61,435 nt of DNA, from contig JAHIRM010000018.1 in assembly GCA_018818595.1 (NCBI GenBank), forward strand, positions 1-61,435, in the 5' to 3' direction. Each line of letters starts with the position of its first letter. Positions within the stretch are counted from its first letter, which is position 1. Position numbers and translations under genes: made by a program. Shown here one piece after another: positions 52,489-61,396 of the stretch. The DNA comes from Bacillota bacterium. Its GTDB lineage: Bacteria; Bacillota_I; Bacilli_A; Izemoplasmatales; Hujiaoplasmataceae. Below the pieces are notes generated by a model. The model was given only the letters and a program-made list of their open reading frames with translations, was not told where the DNA came from and ran no database searches.

Positions 52489-54466
52489 TTTTATTTTCTC
52501 CTATCAAACCAATTTTATACTTTTCATATACTCTTAATATTTCACCTATACTCCATGCTTGAGTATAACATCCTCTTGAAACATCTCCATTTAATCCATC
52601 GAAAATTTCAGAATACCCATTAATGCATCCGTTGTGTAACTGTTGATTGATATTTTGGTAAAGGGCCAAAACTGAAGCTTGTGCTTTTTTAGAAAACCGA
52701 TGAACAATCAAAAGACTTTCCATGTAGCTTCCAAGCAGATACCCCCATGAAGTTCCCATATGATACGCATGGTCTCTTGTTTCAAGATTTCCAGTATAGC
52801 TTGACTTAAATCTTGGATCATCTTTAGAAAGAGTTCTTATTCCATAAACATCTAACAATTTTGAAGTAACAATTGTTAGAACTTTTTTAGCTTTATTCAT
52901 TGATAAAACTGGAAAGGTAAGGCTAATCGCAAACAATTGATTTGGACGAATTGAATCGTCCTTGGGATTTAGGACATCGTATAAACAGTTTGTTTTTGCG
53001 TTCCAAAAATGATGATTAAAATTCTTTTTTACTATTTTTGCCAATAACATATAATCTTTGTTATCTTCATCAAATAATTCTGAAAGTTTTGACATAATTA
53101 CTAAGCTATTATACCACAATGCATTGATTTCAACCGGTATTCCGTGTCGAGGTGTAATAACTTCTTCATTAATTCTTACATCCATCCAGGTAACTTGGTC
53201 TAAACCCGATCCCGCATGAATAAAACCAAATTGATCCATACCTATGTTAAATTGAGTTCCTTCTATATAATGATTTACGATATTTTTCATAGTTTGAAAT
53301 AATTCATTGTGAATAAAATAATAATCTTTTGTATAAAGAGCATACTGATAAATGGCATGAATATACCAAAGACTTGCATCACAAGTGTTATAGAGTGGTG
53401 ATTCTCCCTCATCGGGGAAAAGGTTTGGAATTAAACCATCTTTTTCATAAAGAGAAAAGGATTTTAATACTTCTTTTGCTTCCAAAAATCTTTTTGTTGA
53501 AAGAAACAACCCTTCAAAGGCAATCATCGTATCTCTTCCCCAATCGCTAAACCAAGGAAGTCCAGCTAAGACGGTTTTTAAATTCGTTGATTTTCGATAA
53601 GCGATAAACTGATCACTCGCAAGGACAAGTCGCCTTCCTAAATCAGTTTTTACTTTGGAGAGTTTGATTAATTCTTGAGCTCTTTCAATATAAGCATCCC
53701 TTATCTCTGAAGCCGTAAGTTTGGGAGGAGTTCCCAAACTACAAACGACTTCAATGTTTATGGTTTGAAATGGTAAAATCTCTATATCAATATGGTAGGG
53801 TTGAAAATGAGTGTCTTTTCTAGAATCACCAGTTGAATTGTCTTTATCGTAAAAGAAAGGGCGAGTATATTTTTCTTCGTTTTCGATAAAGGTTCCTTTA
53901 TCAATGGAAAAACTAATTACTTGATTTTGATCCGTAAAAGGAATCAATTGTAATGTGTTGTTTATAACAGAAGTTTCAAAGTTTAATGAGTTTTTGCTTG
54001 AGACTTCGCTATGACTTCGATAATTAAAAAGCGGGTTAATTTGAAAGGTTATTCCTTTGTTTTGAGTTGTAATGTTGTAAAGAATCGCACAAGTATTATG
54101 ACCGTAAAATGGCGATATTGTCTTTTTTACCATGATTTGATTAACAAGATAATGGTAGGTGGCAACTTCGCTTAATTCAAAATGAGTTAAAAATGAGTTT
54201 TCTGGTAAAGAATTTAATTCATATTCTTGAGAAGACAACTGATAGACTTGATTGTTTAACACAACTACCTCTTCTGTTTTGGAAAAGATTACTTTGCGTT
54301 TAATAGGAGAAGACAAAGAGGCTATCAAGTAGCCGTGATGTTTGCGAAAATGGGATCCTATTGCAGAACTACTTGCATAACCACCCATTCCATTTGTCAA
54401 AACCCATTCTAAAGGATCATGGTGGTTTTTAGATAAAATTTCATCTAGTTGAAACAGATATTTCAT
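52475..54466 (-). CDS. Glycogen debranching enzyme (amylo-alpha-1,6-glucosidase, GH133-like)
   Basis: About 663 residues. The N-terminal domain has the typical EWVLTNGMGGYASSSAIG. The C-terminal alpha/alpha barrel contains LPWFSDWGRDTMIAFEGLFL, ASLWYIHAIYQY, GIPVEINALWYNSL and HMGTSWGYLLGSY, all characteristic of bacterial/archaeal amylo-1,6-glucosidases. It releases glucose from alpha-1,6 branch stubs of glycogen. ATG 54466 lies 10 nt after GGAGG; GTG 54472 (4 nt after it) is possible. It overlaps the pseudouridine synthase gene, while pulA lies elsewhere in the window, so two debranching routes exist. Confidence 0.92.
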   Translation of the reverse strand: MKYLFQLDEILSKNHHDPLEWVLTNGMGGYASSSAIGSHFRKHHGYLIASLSSPIKRKVIFSKTEEVVVLNNQVYQLSSQEYELNSLPENSFLTHFELSEVATYHYLVNQIMVKKTISPFYGHNTCAILYNITTQNKGITFQINPLFNYRSHSEVSSKNSLNFETSVINNTLQLIPFTDQNQVISFSIDKGTFIENEEKYTRPFFYDKDNSTGDSRKDTHFQPYHIDIEILPFQTINIEVVCSLGTPPKLTASEIRDAYIERAQELIKLSKVKTDLGRRLVLASDQFIAYRKSTNLKTVLAGLPWFSDWGRDTMIAFEGLFLSTKRFLEAKEVLKSFSLYEKDGLIPNLFPDEGESPLYNTCDASLWYIHAIYQYALYTKDYYFIHNELFQTMKNIVNHYIEGTQFNIGMDQFGFIHAGSGLDQVTWMDVRINEEVITPRHGIPVEINALWYNSLVIMSKLSELFDEDNKDYMLLAKIVKKNFNHHFWNAKTNCLYDVLNPKDDSIRPNQLFAISLTFPVLSMNKAKKVLTIVTSKLLDVYGIRTLSKDDPRFKSSYTGNLETRDHAYHMGTSWGYLLGSYMESLLIVHRFSKKAQASVLALYQNINQQLHNGCINGYSEIFDGLNGDVSRGCYTQAWSIGEILRVYEKYKIGLIGENKNEIR

Positions 54467-54522
54467 ATCCACAAAACCTCCTTACCTCTACTCTAATTGT
54501 AACATAATTTAAAGCGTTTATC

Positions 54523-54552
54523 TTGGAATTTTTAGATTATTTATGTTATAAT
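54523..54552 (+). promoter_or_regulatory. Promoter of def
   Basis: TTGGAA (54523-54528), 18 nt, TATAAT (54547-54552), then GGTGAT and ATG 54568. Confidence 0.6.
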
Positions 54553-54567
54553 TAATTTGGTGATATT

Positions 54568-55146
54568 ATGTTATTAATGAAAGATATCTTGCAAGAAGGA
54601 AATCCAATTTTAAGAAAAAGAGCGCAAGATGTAAAGCTTCCTCTATCAGATGAAGATGCTCTGACTTTAAAAAAAATGATGGAATATATTTTAAATAGTC
54701 AAAACAAGGACCTTGTAGAAGAATTTAACCTGCGTCCCTCTATTGGACTTGCTGCTCCTCAAATTGGCATATCTAAAAAAATGTTCTGTATTAATACTTA
54801 TGACGAATCGGGAAGTGTTCTACATTCTTATGCTGTTGTAAATCCTAAGATCATCTCTCATTCTGAAGAACTTACTTATCTTCCAGGCGGAGAAGGATGT
54901 CTTTCCGTTTTAGAAGAAAAAAACGGATTGGTTGCTAGATCAAAACGAATCAAAGCTAAAACCATTTTAGTTAATTTAGAAACGTTTGAGACAAAAGAAG
55001 TTTTGTTAAAACTATCAGGATATGTAGGAATCGTTTTCCAACACGAGTACGATCATTTAATTGGCGTACTGTTTGTCGATAAAGTAAAAGAATCTTTGCC
55101 TTCTATTACTCCAGTTCATTTTGATGACGAAGAAGATATAAACTAG
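54568..55146 (+). CDS. def: Peptide deformylase
   Basis: 192 residues with the three deformylase motifs: GLAAPQIG, EGCLS and QHEYDHL (Cys and two His bind the metal, Glu is catalytic). The enzyme removes the formyl group from new proteins. Length and the spacing between motifs fit type II deformylases of Gram-positive bacteria. Monocistronic, with its own promoter and a terminator shared with the convergent flavodiiron gene. Confidence 0.96.
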   Translation: MLLMKDILQEGNPILRKRAQDVKLPLSDEDALTLKKMMEYILNSQNKDLVEEFNLRPSIGLAAPQIGISKKMFCINTYDESGSVLHSYAVVNPKIISHSEELTYLPGGEGCLSVLEEKNGLVARSKRIKAKTILVNLETFETKEVLLKLSGYVGIVFQHEYDHLIGVLFVDKVKESLPSITPVHFDDEEDIN

Positions 55147-55163
55147 TAAACTTTTTATATAAT

Positions 55164-55192
55164 AAAAGGACTCTCTTTCCCTTGAGTCCTTT
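55164..55192. terminator. Bidirectional terminator between def and the flavodiiron gene
   Basis: AAAGGACTC/GAGTCCTTT stem with a 10-nt loop; T-rich on the plus strand side (AATTTTAT) and AT-rich on the other. Confidence 0.7.
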
Positions 55193-55202
55193 AATTTTAT
55201 AT

Positions 55203-56423
55203 TTATTTTGAAATTCCTTGCATAAAAAATCCGAATTTTTTACCAAAATCAAAAGCTTCTTGTAATTGAGAACTAGAAGGATTAAACCGGATTCTAATGC
55301 CTTCGATAGTTTTCATTTTTAACTGAGTCAGTCTTTCCATTATAAATTTAACCGCTTCTCCACTCCAACCATATGAACCAAATGCCGAAGCGAATTTCAA
55401 ACCATGAATAACTGGATTTAATGAAGATAACAAATCCCAAACGGGTTTAACTGAATCGTTCAGAATCGTTGTTGATCCAATTAACAATCCTTCCGCTTCT
55501 TCGATTCGTTTGACAATGTCTTTTAAAGGTGTTTCAACCAAATCATAGAGTTCGACATCTACTTTAGTAAAAAACGCCTCTTCAAGGCCTTCTTTTATCA
55601 TTTGAGCCATCTTTGCCGTGTACCCATAAGCGCTAGCGTACGGAATGACTACTAAAGGAACTTCTCTTTTTGTGAAAGGAGTAGCCCATTCTTTATAAAG
55701 CTTCTGTACTTCTTCTAAATTAGAATTATCAATGACGGGTCCATGGCTCGTTGCGATGTACTTAATTTTTAATCGTTTGATGGTTTCTAATGCCTTTAAA
55801 ACGAAAGGTTTAAAGGGCGACATAATCGAATCAAAATAATATTTAAACGCTTCTTTATAAATTGTTTGATCCTTGACGTTTTTTGCAAGAACTCCTTCAA
55901 ATGCATAGTGCGCTCCAAAGAAATCGCATGTAAATAAAATCTCGTCTTCTTCTAAATAAGTAAATAGGGTATCTGGCCAATGTAAATTTGGTAAGTTAAA
56001 GAAACGAAGTGTTTTATTTCCAAGTGATATTACAGTATCGTCTTTTGTTCTTAAAGAGTGAAAGGGTCGATTTACAATTTCCTTGATATTAGAAAGAGCG
56101 GGAGACGAAGCGACAATAATAATGTCTGGATTCATATCGAGTATTTTCTCGATAGATCCAGAATGATCTGGTTCTGTATGATTAAGTATTAAATAATCGA
56201 TTGTTTTTATGTCAATAAGAGTGTTTAATTTTGCAAGGTAGTCTTCATTAAAATTTGCTTTTGAAGTATCTACTAAAGCAGATTTATGACTTCCTTTAAT
56301 GAAATAGGCATTATACGTTGTACCATATAATGTTTCCATTGTTATATCAAATACTCTTAGATCATAATCAGTAACTCCAACCCAAAAGATATCTTTATTT
56401 AATTCAAATGTGTTTGTTTGCAT
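55203..56423 (-). CDS. A-type flavoprotein / flavodiiron protein (FprA family)
   Basis: 406 residues from ATG 56423 (GAGGTGA 6 nt upstream). The beta-lactamase-like diiron domain has LNHTEPDHSG (HxExDH), HWPDTLFTYL, TCDFFGAHY and ATSHGP as iron ligands. The C-terminal flavodoxin domain starts near 265 (VIPYASAYGYTAKMAQMI) and includes GSTTILND and ASAFGSYGWSGEAV for FMN. Flavodiiron proteins reduce oxygen to water or NO to N2O, protecting anaerobes. It probably receives electrons from a rubredoxin or flavodoxin not in the window. Its promoter is TTGTTT-17-TATAAT. Confidence 0.95.
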   Translation of the reverse strand: MQTNTFELNKDIFWVGVTDYDLRVFDITMETLYGTTYNAYFIKGSHKSALVDTSKANFNEDYLAKLNTLIDIKTIDYLILNHTEPDHSGSIEKILDMNPDIIIVASSPALSNIKEIVNRPFHSLRTKDDTVISLGNKTLRFFNLPNLHWPDTLFTYLEEDEILFTCDFFGAHYAFEGVLAKNVKDQTIYKEAFKYYFDSIMSPFKPFVLKALETIKRLKIKYIATSHGPVIDNSNLEEVQKLYKEWATPFTKREVPLVVIPYASAYGYTAKMAQMIKEGLEEAFFTKVDVELYDLVETPLKDIVKRIEEAEGLLIGSTTILNDSVKPVWDLLSSLNPVIHGLKFASAFGSYGWSGEAVKFIMERLTQLKMKTIEGIRIRFNPSSSQLQEAFDFGKKFGFFMQGISK

Positions 56424-56441
56424 ATGCTTCACCTCTAGTTT

Positions 56442-56470
56442 ATTATACAATATTTACGCCGTTTAAACAA
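56442..56470 (-). promoter_or_regulatory. Promoter of the flavodiiron gene
   Basis: TTGTTT (56465-56470), 17 nt, TATAAT (56442-56447) on the minus strand. Confidence 0.65.
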
Positions 56471-56554
56471 TTAAATTGCACATTGTAAAAATCCATTTTT
56501 AAAAGCGGTATTTTTGTAAAATTATAAGAATTTGCTTAAAAAGAGTAGAAAATT

Positions 56555-56563
56555 TGTTATAAT
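56555..56563 (+). promoter_or_regulatory. Extended -10 promoter of the second DegV gene
   Basis: TGTTATAAT (TGnTATAAT) with no strong -35; a 54-nt AT-rich leader follows before ATG 56618. Confidence 0.5.
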
Positions 56564-56617
56564 CAAACTATCTAAAAATTTTTAACACGATTATTTTATA
56601 AAATATTGGAGGAAATT

Positions 56618-57502
56618 ATGAAAAATTATGTCATTATTACTGATTCATGTATTGATTTACCGTGTGAACTAGCAAACGAATTAGAGCTCGTCATTTTACC
56701 ACTAGCCGTAAATGTAGAAGGAAAAGAGTATCTCAATTATTTAGATGAAAGAGACATTACCGCTAAAGCTTTTTACCAACTATTACGAGAACATAAAAAA
56801 ACGTCAACAGCGCAAGCAACGCCTCAAAATTTTATCGAAGTTTTGACTCCTCTTCTTGAGGCGGGAAATGATATCTTGTCAATATCTTTTTCTTCTCAAT
56901 TATCTGGAACTTATAGTGCTTCTCTTGTTGCCAAAAAGGAATTATTAGAAAAATTTCCTGACAGAGTTATTCATACCATCGATTCAACCTGTGCATCTAT
57001 GGGACAAGGACTTCTTCTTACTTATGCTGCTCATTTAAAAAAAGAGGGTAAATCTTTAGAAGAGGTATCAACTTGGGTGGAAGAGAATAAATTGTTAGTA
57101 AGTCATCTTTTTACTGTTAGTGATTTAGGTCACTTAAGAAGAGGCGGAAGACTATCCGCAAGTAAAGAGATTTTAGGTACACTTCTTAATGTCAAACCCC
57201 TACTTCATGTATCCCTTGAAGGAAAATTAGTTGTCTATGGAAAAGCAAGAGGTCGTTATAAATCCTTAAACGCACTGGTAAACAGAATGGTGGAAACATT
57301 TGACAAATCTCTTGACCAAATCGTCTACATTTCTCATGGAGATTCGTTAGAAGATGCTATGTATGTCAAATCTCTTGTGATGGAAAAATTAAATGTAAAA
57401 GATGAGAATATCTTCGTAAACACAATAGGACCCGTTATTGGAAGTCATTCGGGAGTCGATACACTAGCTATTTTTTACTTAGGGAATGAAAGAACTGCTT
57501 AA
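56618..57502 (+). CDS. DegV-family fatty-acid-binding protein (second copy)
   Basis: 294 residues from ATG 56618 (GGAGG 6 nt upstream). Features parallel the first DegV gene: ITDSCIDLPCELA at the N-terminus, TSTAQATPQNF and SFSSQLSGTYSAS for the lipid pocket, LGHLRRGGRLS, LNVKPLLHV and a C-terminal VIGSHSGVDTLAIFYLG. It probably binds a fatty acid for a FakA-type kinase. It is only distantly similar to the copy at 47.4 kb, so different acyl chains are likely. Monocistronic with a strong terminator. Confidence 0.93.
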   Translation: MKNYVIITDSCIDLPCELANELELVILPLAVNVEGKEYLNYLDERDITAKAFYQLLREHKKTSTAQATPQNFIEVLTPLLEAGNDILSISFSSQLSGTYSASLVAKKELLEKFPDRVIHTIDSTCASMGQGLLLTYAAHLKKEGKSLEEVSTWVEENKLLVSHLFTVSDLGHLRRGGRLSASKEILGTLLNVKPLLHVSLEGKLVVYGKARGRYKSLNALVNRMVETFDKSLDQIVYISHGDSLEDAMYVKSLVMEKLNVKDENIFVNTIGPVIGSHSGVDTLAIFYLGNERTA

Positions 57503-57513
57503 ATATAAAATTC

Positions 57514-57540
57514 AAGGAAGCTATAAGCTTCCTTTTTTTT
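57514..57540 (+). terminator. Intrinsic terminator of the second DegV gene
   Basis: AAGGAAGCT-ATA-AGCTTCCTT stem followed by eight T. Confidence 0.9.
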
Positions 57541-57578
57541 CATTCAACAATAAATAAAAAAAATATATTATGTGCTAG

Positions 57579-57607
57579 TTGCATTTTAAATCTTTGAGAG
57601 ATATAAT
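57579..57607 (+). promoter_or_regulatory. Promoter of the two-gene unknown module
   Basis: TTGCAT (57579-57584), 17 nt, TATAAT (57602-57607). The leader of about 90 nt contains a GAAGGT/ACCTTC hairpin. Confidence 0.65.
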
Positions 57608-57703
57608 AAATTTAGACAATGCAAATTATCTTGATGAAGTAACAAATTGGTTTATCGGCGAAGGTCAATTCACCTTCAGCATTTTAAAAAAGGAGGCTTT
57701 AAA

Positions 57704-58225
57704 TTGAGTCAAGCTAGTATTACACAAGAACGTTACTGGAAAACAATGACTACAGCAAGGTTTCAAATTTTCTTTATTGATGAACACCAAATTAAGAGCA
57801 CGAAACTTTCTACTATGATGAATATTTACGCGGCACTTACTGCATCAGGATCCGTTGCAGCATGGGCTTTTTGGGGAACTCTCCCACTGAAATGGATATG
57901 GCCTGTACTAATTGCATTGGCAGAACTCATGCACATTCTTCGTCCTTATTTGCGATACGATCAAAGGTCATCTCGTCTACCAAAACTCATCAATTCATTA
58001 TTTGAACTATATTTTCCTTTTGAAAATCAATGGCTTGCCGTTTCTAAGGGCGAAATATCAGACAAAAAAATGAATAATATGATTTCAGCCTTTAATGAAA
58101 AATGGACGACCACATGCAATACCATTCTTAATGAAGACCATTTACCTGAAATCGACTCTATTATGAAAAAATCGGATGAAGATAATACTAAATATTTTGA
58201 AAGCAATTTTTTGAGAGGAATGTGA
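57704..58225 (+). CDS. Unknown protein with hydrophobic hairpin, first of a two-gene module
   Basis: 173 residues from TTG 57704, which follows AAGGAGG by 7 nt. A longer frame from ATG 57647 has no ribosome binding site. An N-terminal helical segment (QERYWKTMTTARFQIFFIDE) is followed by two closely spaced hydrophobic stretches (about 35-55 and 58-75; AALTASGSVAAWAFWG and WIWPVLIALAELMHIL), then a polar helical domain to the end. The 2-helix-plus-cytoplasmic-domain layout recalls small membrane effector families such as SLATT proteins, but I do not recognise the family. It has its own promoter, is followed 6 nt later by a 52-codon gene, and both end at one terminator. Confidence 0.6.
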   Translation: MSQASITQERYWKTMTTARFQIFFIDEHQIKSTKLSTMMNIYAALTASGSVAAWAFWGTLPLKWIWPVLIALAELMHILRPYLRYDQRSSRLPKLINSLFELYFPFENQWLAVSKGEISDKKMNNMISAFNEKWTTTCNTILNEDHLPEIDSIMKKSDEDNTKYFESNFLRGM

Positions 58226-58231
58226 TCATTT

Positions 58232-58390
58232 ATGAATGATAAGAAGAATAAAACAAAAAAAGAACTTGATGAATGCGTAAAAAGTTTGCCTTTCCAAGTG
58301 AACACAATTAGATTACCAGACAATGTTAAACCACCAAAAGAATTAGAAAAAGTCATTATCCCAGAATCAAGTAAAGTTGAAATAAAATAA
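58232..58390 (+). CDS. Small unknown protein, partner of the preceding gene
   Basis: 52 residues, starting MNDKKNKTKKELDE and ending PESSKVEIK; basic N-terminus, Pro-rich middle (RLPDNVKPPKELEK), no helix through the membrane. It begins 6 nt after the previous stop codon, with GTGAT 6 nt before the ATG, and ends 6 nt before the terminator, so it fits exactly into the transcription unit. No family is recognised. The compact unit of a membrane-hairpin protein and a small soluble protein is typical of accessory toxin/antitoxin-like or defence modules, but nothing here proves that. Confidence 0.55.
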   Translation: MNDKKNKTKKELDECVKSLPFQVNTIRLPDNVKPPKELEKVIIPESSKVEIK

Positions 58391-58396
58391 CCAAAG

Positions 58397-58426
58397 AAAA
58401 AGCAGCATTTACTCATGCTGCTTTTT
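58397..58426. terminator. Bidirectional terminator between the small module and the YcaQ-like gene
   Basis: AAAAAGCAGCAT/ATGCTGCTTTTT stem with a 6-nt loop, T-rich on both strands. Confidence 0.9.
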
Positions 58427-58439
58427 TTATTGTTTTTAA

Positions 58440-59609
58440 TCAGGGTTGATATTTGTACTCTTTTGCTCCTAAATACTTTGCAAATTCAAGTAATGCTTTA
58501 TCTAATGCTTTTTCTATTTTTTTATTTAGAACTATCTTTTCTTCATACCAAATGTTTTTAATAATCAGTGGATCTGACTTTCTTTGAGGTTCAAATTCAA
58601 TGCGTCCAATAAATTTGTTTTTATATAAGATAGGTAGAACATAATATCCCCATACTCTTTTAACAATTGGCGTATAGACTTCCCACTTATAGTCAAAGTC
58701 AAAAAGAACTTTAATTAGATTTCTATCCCAAATGAGGTTATCAAGAGGGGCAATAAAACTAATTTTATCTTCTAGATTACATTCAAAATCAAGTGCATGA
58801 GTAGGTAGGTAAAATGGTTCTTTGATCCCTTCAATTACTACTTTGGTTAATGTATTATTTTGCAATAAGATTTCAAGACATCGATTTCTTATTTTAGAAT
58901 TACCAACGTATTCTCCACTAAAATGAACTCCATTTTTATTCCAAACAAGTCCCATAGATAAAATTCTTCGATACACATGATATAGTTGTTCTTCTTCGAT
59001 ATTTGTAAAATAGCTCTCACAGGAATTTAAAATCAGATGTTCAATCAAATCATACCGTTTTTGAGTATTTCGTCTTTCTTTGATTCCAATTTTGCCTGCT
59101 TGAAATAAATAATCTAAAGTTGCAGAAGAAGCTTTGATATTTCCCCATTTATGATTGGTGGTTTCTCCAATTGTAATTTCGCTTGAATACAAAGGGCCTT
59201 TTTCTTTTAGCAGTTGGATGATTTCATCTACATATTTTAACGCATCTAATTGAACGCGATATTCAAGCGTGTTGATTTGTAACTCTCCTTGACGGACTCG
59301 AATCGTTGAAAAATTAGAATAATCTTTTAATTGATAAATACACATTTGTTTATCCCAGGCATCAATTAAAAATCTGTTTAGATATAAAGCTTCATATAAC
59401 ATACTTGCCTTATAATCACGAATTCTCGATTGAAGCACAAGATCAGCGTTAATTCCTACTACATTCAATGGGTCTTGTTGAATGGACATGATTCGATCAA
59501 AAACTTGTTTGATTCCCTCATCTCCTTTTAAGATTTGAGAAGAATTAATCATGTGATAATTCACTAAATAATTTCTTGCCTCTTCTTTGGTCATTTGAAT
59601 GTTGTTCAT
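58440..59609 (-). CDS. YcaQ/AlkZ-like winged-helix DNA glycosylase family protein
   Basis: 389 residues, made of repeated winged-helix (HTH_42) units as in YcaQ and AlkZ, which open DNA interstrand crosslinks by removing alkylated bases. The N-terminal IQQDPLNVV is in the place of the catalytic Gln-x-Asp/Gln motif of the family. Later conserved segments are RNRCLEILLQNNTL, FIAPLDNLIWDRNLI and VWGYYVLPILYKNKFIGRIE. The protein is present in many Bacillota as a stand-alone gene. Activity on crosslinks is inferred from the family. Confidence 0.85.
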   Translation of the reverse strand: MNNIQMTKEEARNYLVNYHMINSSQILKGDEGIKQVFDRIMSIQQDPLNVVGINADLVLQSRIRDYKASMLYEALYLNRFLIDAWDKQMCIYQLKDYSNFSTIRVRQGELQINTLEYRVQLDALKYVDEIIQLLKEKGPLYSSEITIGETTNHKWGNIKASSATLDYLFQAGKIGIKERRNTQKRYDLIEHLILNSCESYFTNIEEEQLYHVYRRILSMGLVWNKNGVHFSGEYVGNSKIRNRCLEILLQNNTLTKVVIEGIKEPFYLPTHALDFECNLEDKISFIAPLDNLIWDRNLIKVLFDFDYKWEVYTPIVKRVWGYYVLPILYKNKFIGRIEFEPQRKSDPLIIKNIWYEEKIVLNKKIEKALDKALLEFAKYLGAKEYKYQP

Positions 59610-59671
59610 ATTCTTTGCTCCTGAAATTTTGAAGTTGGTTTGTCAATTTAAAAAAATTCGCTTTATTATTT

Positions 59672-60187
59672 CTATTTCAAAACATGTTCGAAAATAATAA
59701 CCGATTCTTCGTTTTTGCCGATTACTTCAATGGATATGGTTGTAACTTGTGTAGAAAATTCTAAATCTTCTAATTTCAATTCATTAAATGCTTTGTCTAA
59801 CTCTTCTTTTGAATCAAATTTCCCAACCGTCATATGGGGAGTATATTCATATCCTAAATCAAAAGATTTCAATTGATTTGAATATAAAAGATTATGAATA
59901 TTTTTGATTTCTTTTGATCCCTTACTAACGTTTAGAAATATATAATAAGCGAACTCTTCTACTTGCTTATATATTCCTTTTAAAGACAGTTCAAAGGAAG
60001 AAACATTCTTTAAGGTTTCTTGAAAATGAGATATCAAATCTTCATCAGTTATTTCACCTTCAAAAGGAAAAACGATTGTTATATGTGGCGCAACTTTTCT
60101 TTCTAAAGGATCATATTTTAATCGAATATCATTAATTTTATTCATGTTATTAAAATCAGGAAATATCATTATCGTTCTCGTATACAA
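59672..60187 (-). CDS. 2H phosphoesterase / 2'-5' RNA ligase-like protein
   Basis: 171 residues from TTG 60187, with GAGGTGA 4 nt before it. Two HxT/S motifs are visible, PHITIVFPF and PHMTVGKF, which define the 2H superfamily active site. Family members hydrolyse cyclic phosphates or join RNA ends; the real substrate in bacteria is mostly unknown. It stands alone, 62 nt after the YcaQ-like gene's start, in the same direction. Confidence 0.88.
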   Translation of the reverse strand: MYTRTIMIFPDFNNMNKINDIRLKYDPLERKVAPHITIVFPFEGEITDEDLISHFQETLKNVSSFELSLKGIYKQVEEFAYYIFLNVSKGSKEIKNIHNLLYSNQLKSFDLGYEYTPHMTVGKFDSKEELDKAFNELKLEDLEFSTQVTTISIEVIGKNEESVIIFEHVLK

Positions 60188-60245
60188 TTTTCACCTCAGG
60201 ATATAATCAAAATTGTTTTATAAATTCTTATGTATTATAACATAT

Positions 60246-60279
60246 AATAAAAAAAGTTTGAACATTGTGTCCAAACTTT
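60246..60279 (-). terminator. Terminator of the downstream lipoprotein gene
   Basis: Minus strand CAAAGTTTG/CAAACTTT with an 11-nt loop, then TTTTTT. It lies about 100 nt past the stop codon; the rest of this 190-nt gap is AT-rich without visible features. Confidence 0.7.
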
Positions 60280-60379
60280 GAATGTGTTCTTTTTTGTTCA
60301 TTCTATTTCAAATAAATAAAATACAATATGGATTGTTATGGCATCTTACCTTTATAAGAAAAGAAATAATGGCTTTCCT

Positions 60380-61096
60380 TTATCCGATAAAAACACCTGT
60401 TCGAAACTCATCTTGTTCTGCTTTATCAAATACTCTTTGAAACAAGGTATTTATTTTTGTGCTATCATAGTCTGGAAAATAAGTAGAAAAATCTGGAAGT
60501 AACGATATAGTCTCAGCCCAAAGAATTTCTACTACTTGCACTTCTGAAACTTTTTGTATCACATCTTCTGCACTGATAGTATCTAATTTACTTAGGTACC
60601 CACTTAACATGACCAGTTCAAAGTCTAGAAAATATGCATTTTGAAATTCAAGTGCTTCAACGTATGCTTTTGCTTCTTGTTCATTCGAGAGAATTTCTAA
60701 GATATTGACCCCATCTTGATTGACATATTTCACTTGCCCTGTGTCAATTTCTGCAGTCCACGTATTTTCACCAATATGGACATACTTGGCAAAAACTTTT
60801 TGATTTGTTGAGTTATAATCGATGATTACAAAATTTGGGTCGTTTTCTGTAATTTGCATCTCCTCTGTTACTTCAATTTCTCCCCAAACAGAAGGCAAGT
60901 AATAAAGCTCCATTGAAAGCCAGTTCACATTATATGGTTTGTCGCTAACATAATTTAAAGATCCTTTTGCAACAAATGTATCGCTTATTACAGCATAACC
61001 CACAGGATGTGAAGTATATGTCATGTTTTGTTTATCACATCCAACTATCATCAAGATAAAAAAGAAGACAAAAGATAGAAGACTTATTTTTTTCAT
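60380..61096 (-). CDS. Unknown lipoprotein
   Basis: 238 residues. A lysine start, hydrophobic core and IVGC lipobox (Cys20) predict a surface lipoprotein. The mature part begins with beta-type sequence (SHPVGYAVISDTFVAKGS, WTAEIDTGQVKYVNQDG) and ends in an acidic helical segment. I recognise no domain. An extended -10 box (TGATATAAT) lies upstream, with AGAGGTG 4 nt before the ATG. It appears monocistronic. Confidence 0.75.
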   Translation of the reverse strand: MKKISLLSFVFFFILMIVGCDKQNMTYTSHPVGYAVISDTFVAKGSLNYVSDKPYNVNWLSMELYYLPSVWGEIEVTEEMQITENDPNFVIIDYNSTNQKVFAKYVHIGENTWTAEIDTGQVKYVNQDGVNILEILSNEQEAKAYVEALEFQNAYFLDFELVMLSGYLSKLDTISAEDVIQKVSEVQVVEILWAETISLLPDFSTYFPDYDSTKINTLFQRVFDKAEQDEFRTGVFIG

Positions 61097-61165
61097 ATAG
61101 CACCTCTTTATTGCATTTTCTTTATTATATCAAATAAGATAATTACTTGATATATACTAATTTAA

Positions 61166-61306
61166 AATAATAAATATATATTATTAAACAATGATAATGT
61201 ATTCATTGCTCGAGTAACTAAAATTATTATTCCTTCTGAATTACAAGGAATCGTTGGTTTTGCAACTGGCTTAGTTGAATCATTAAAAGAACCAGCAAAA
61301 AAATAA
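61166..61306 (+). pseudogene. Possible remnant of the 3' end of a coding gene
   Basis: A 46-codon open frame without a usable start or ribosome binding site ends in a coherent protein-like tail (FIARVTKIIIPSELQGIVG, FATGLVESLKEPAKK) followed by TAA and a good terminator. It looks like the end of a gene whose front was lost. The family is not recognised. A very small functional gene with a non-standard start cannot be excluded. Confidence 0.35.
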
Positions 61307-61345
61307 ATTTATTAAGTAAAAAAATGAAAAACAAGTTTTTCAACT

Positions 61346-61366
61346 AAAGAGGCCAAGCCTCTTTTT
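61346..61366 (+). terminator. Intrinsic terminator
   Basis: AAAGAGGC-CAA-GCCTCTTT stem then TTT. It follows the remnant frame by about 40 nt, which suggests a transcribed gene once ended here. Confidence 0.8.
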
Positions 61367-61396
61367 TGTTTGGTTGAAATTTGATAAAATAGACGT

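Noticed and set aside
58027-58416. Minus-strand frame opposite the two-gene module
   Set aside because: It would read through the bidirectional terminator and covers two plus-strand genes that have proper ribosome sites.
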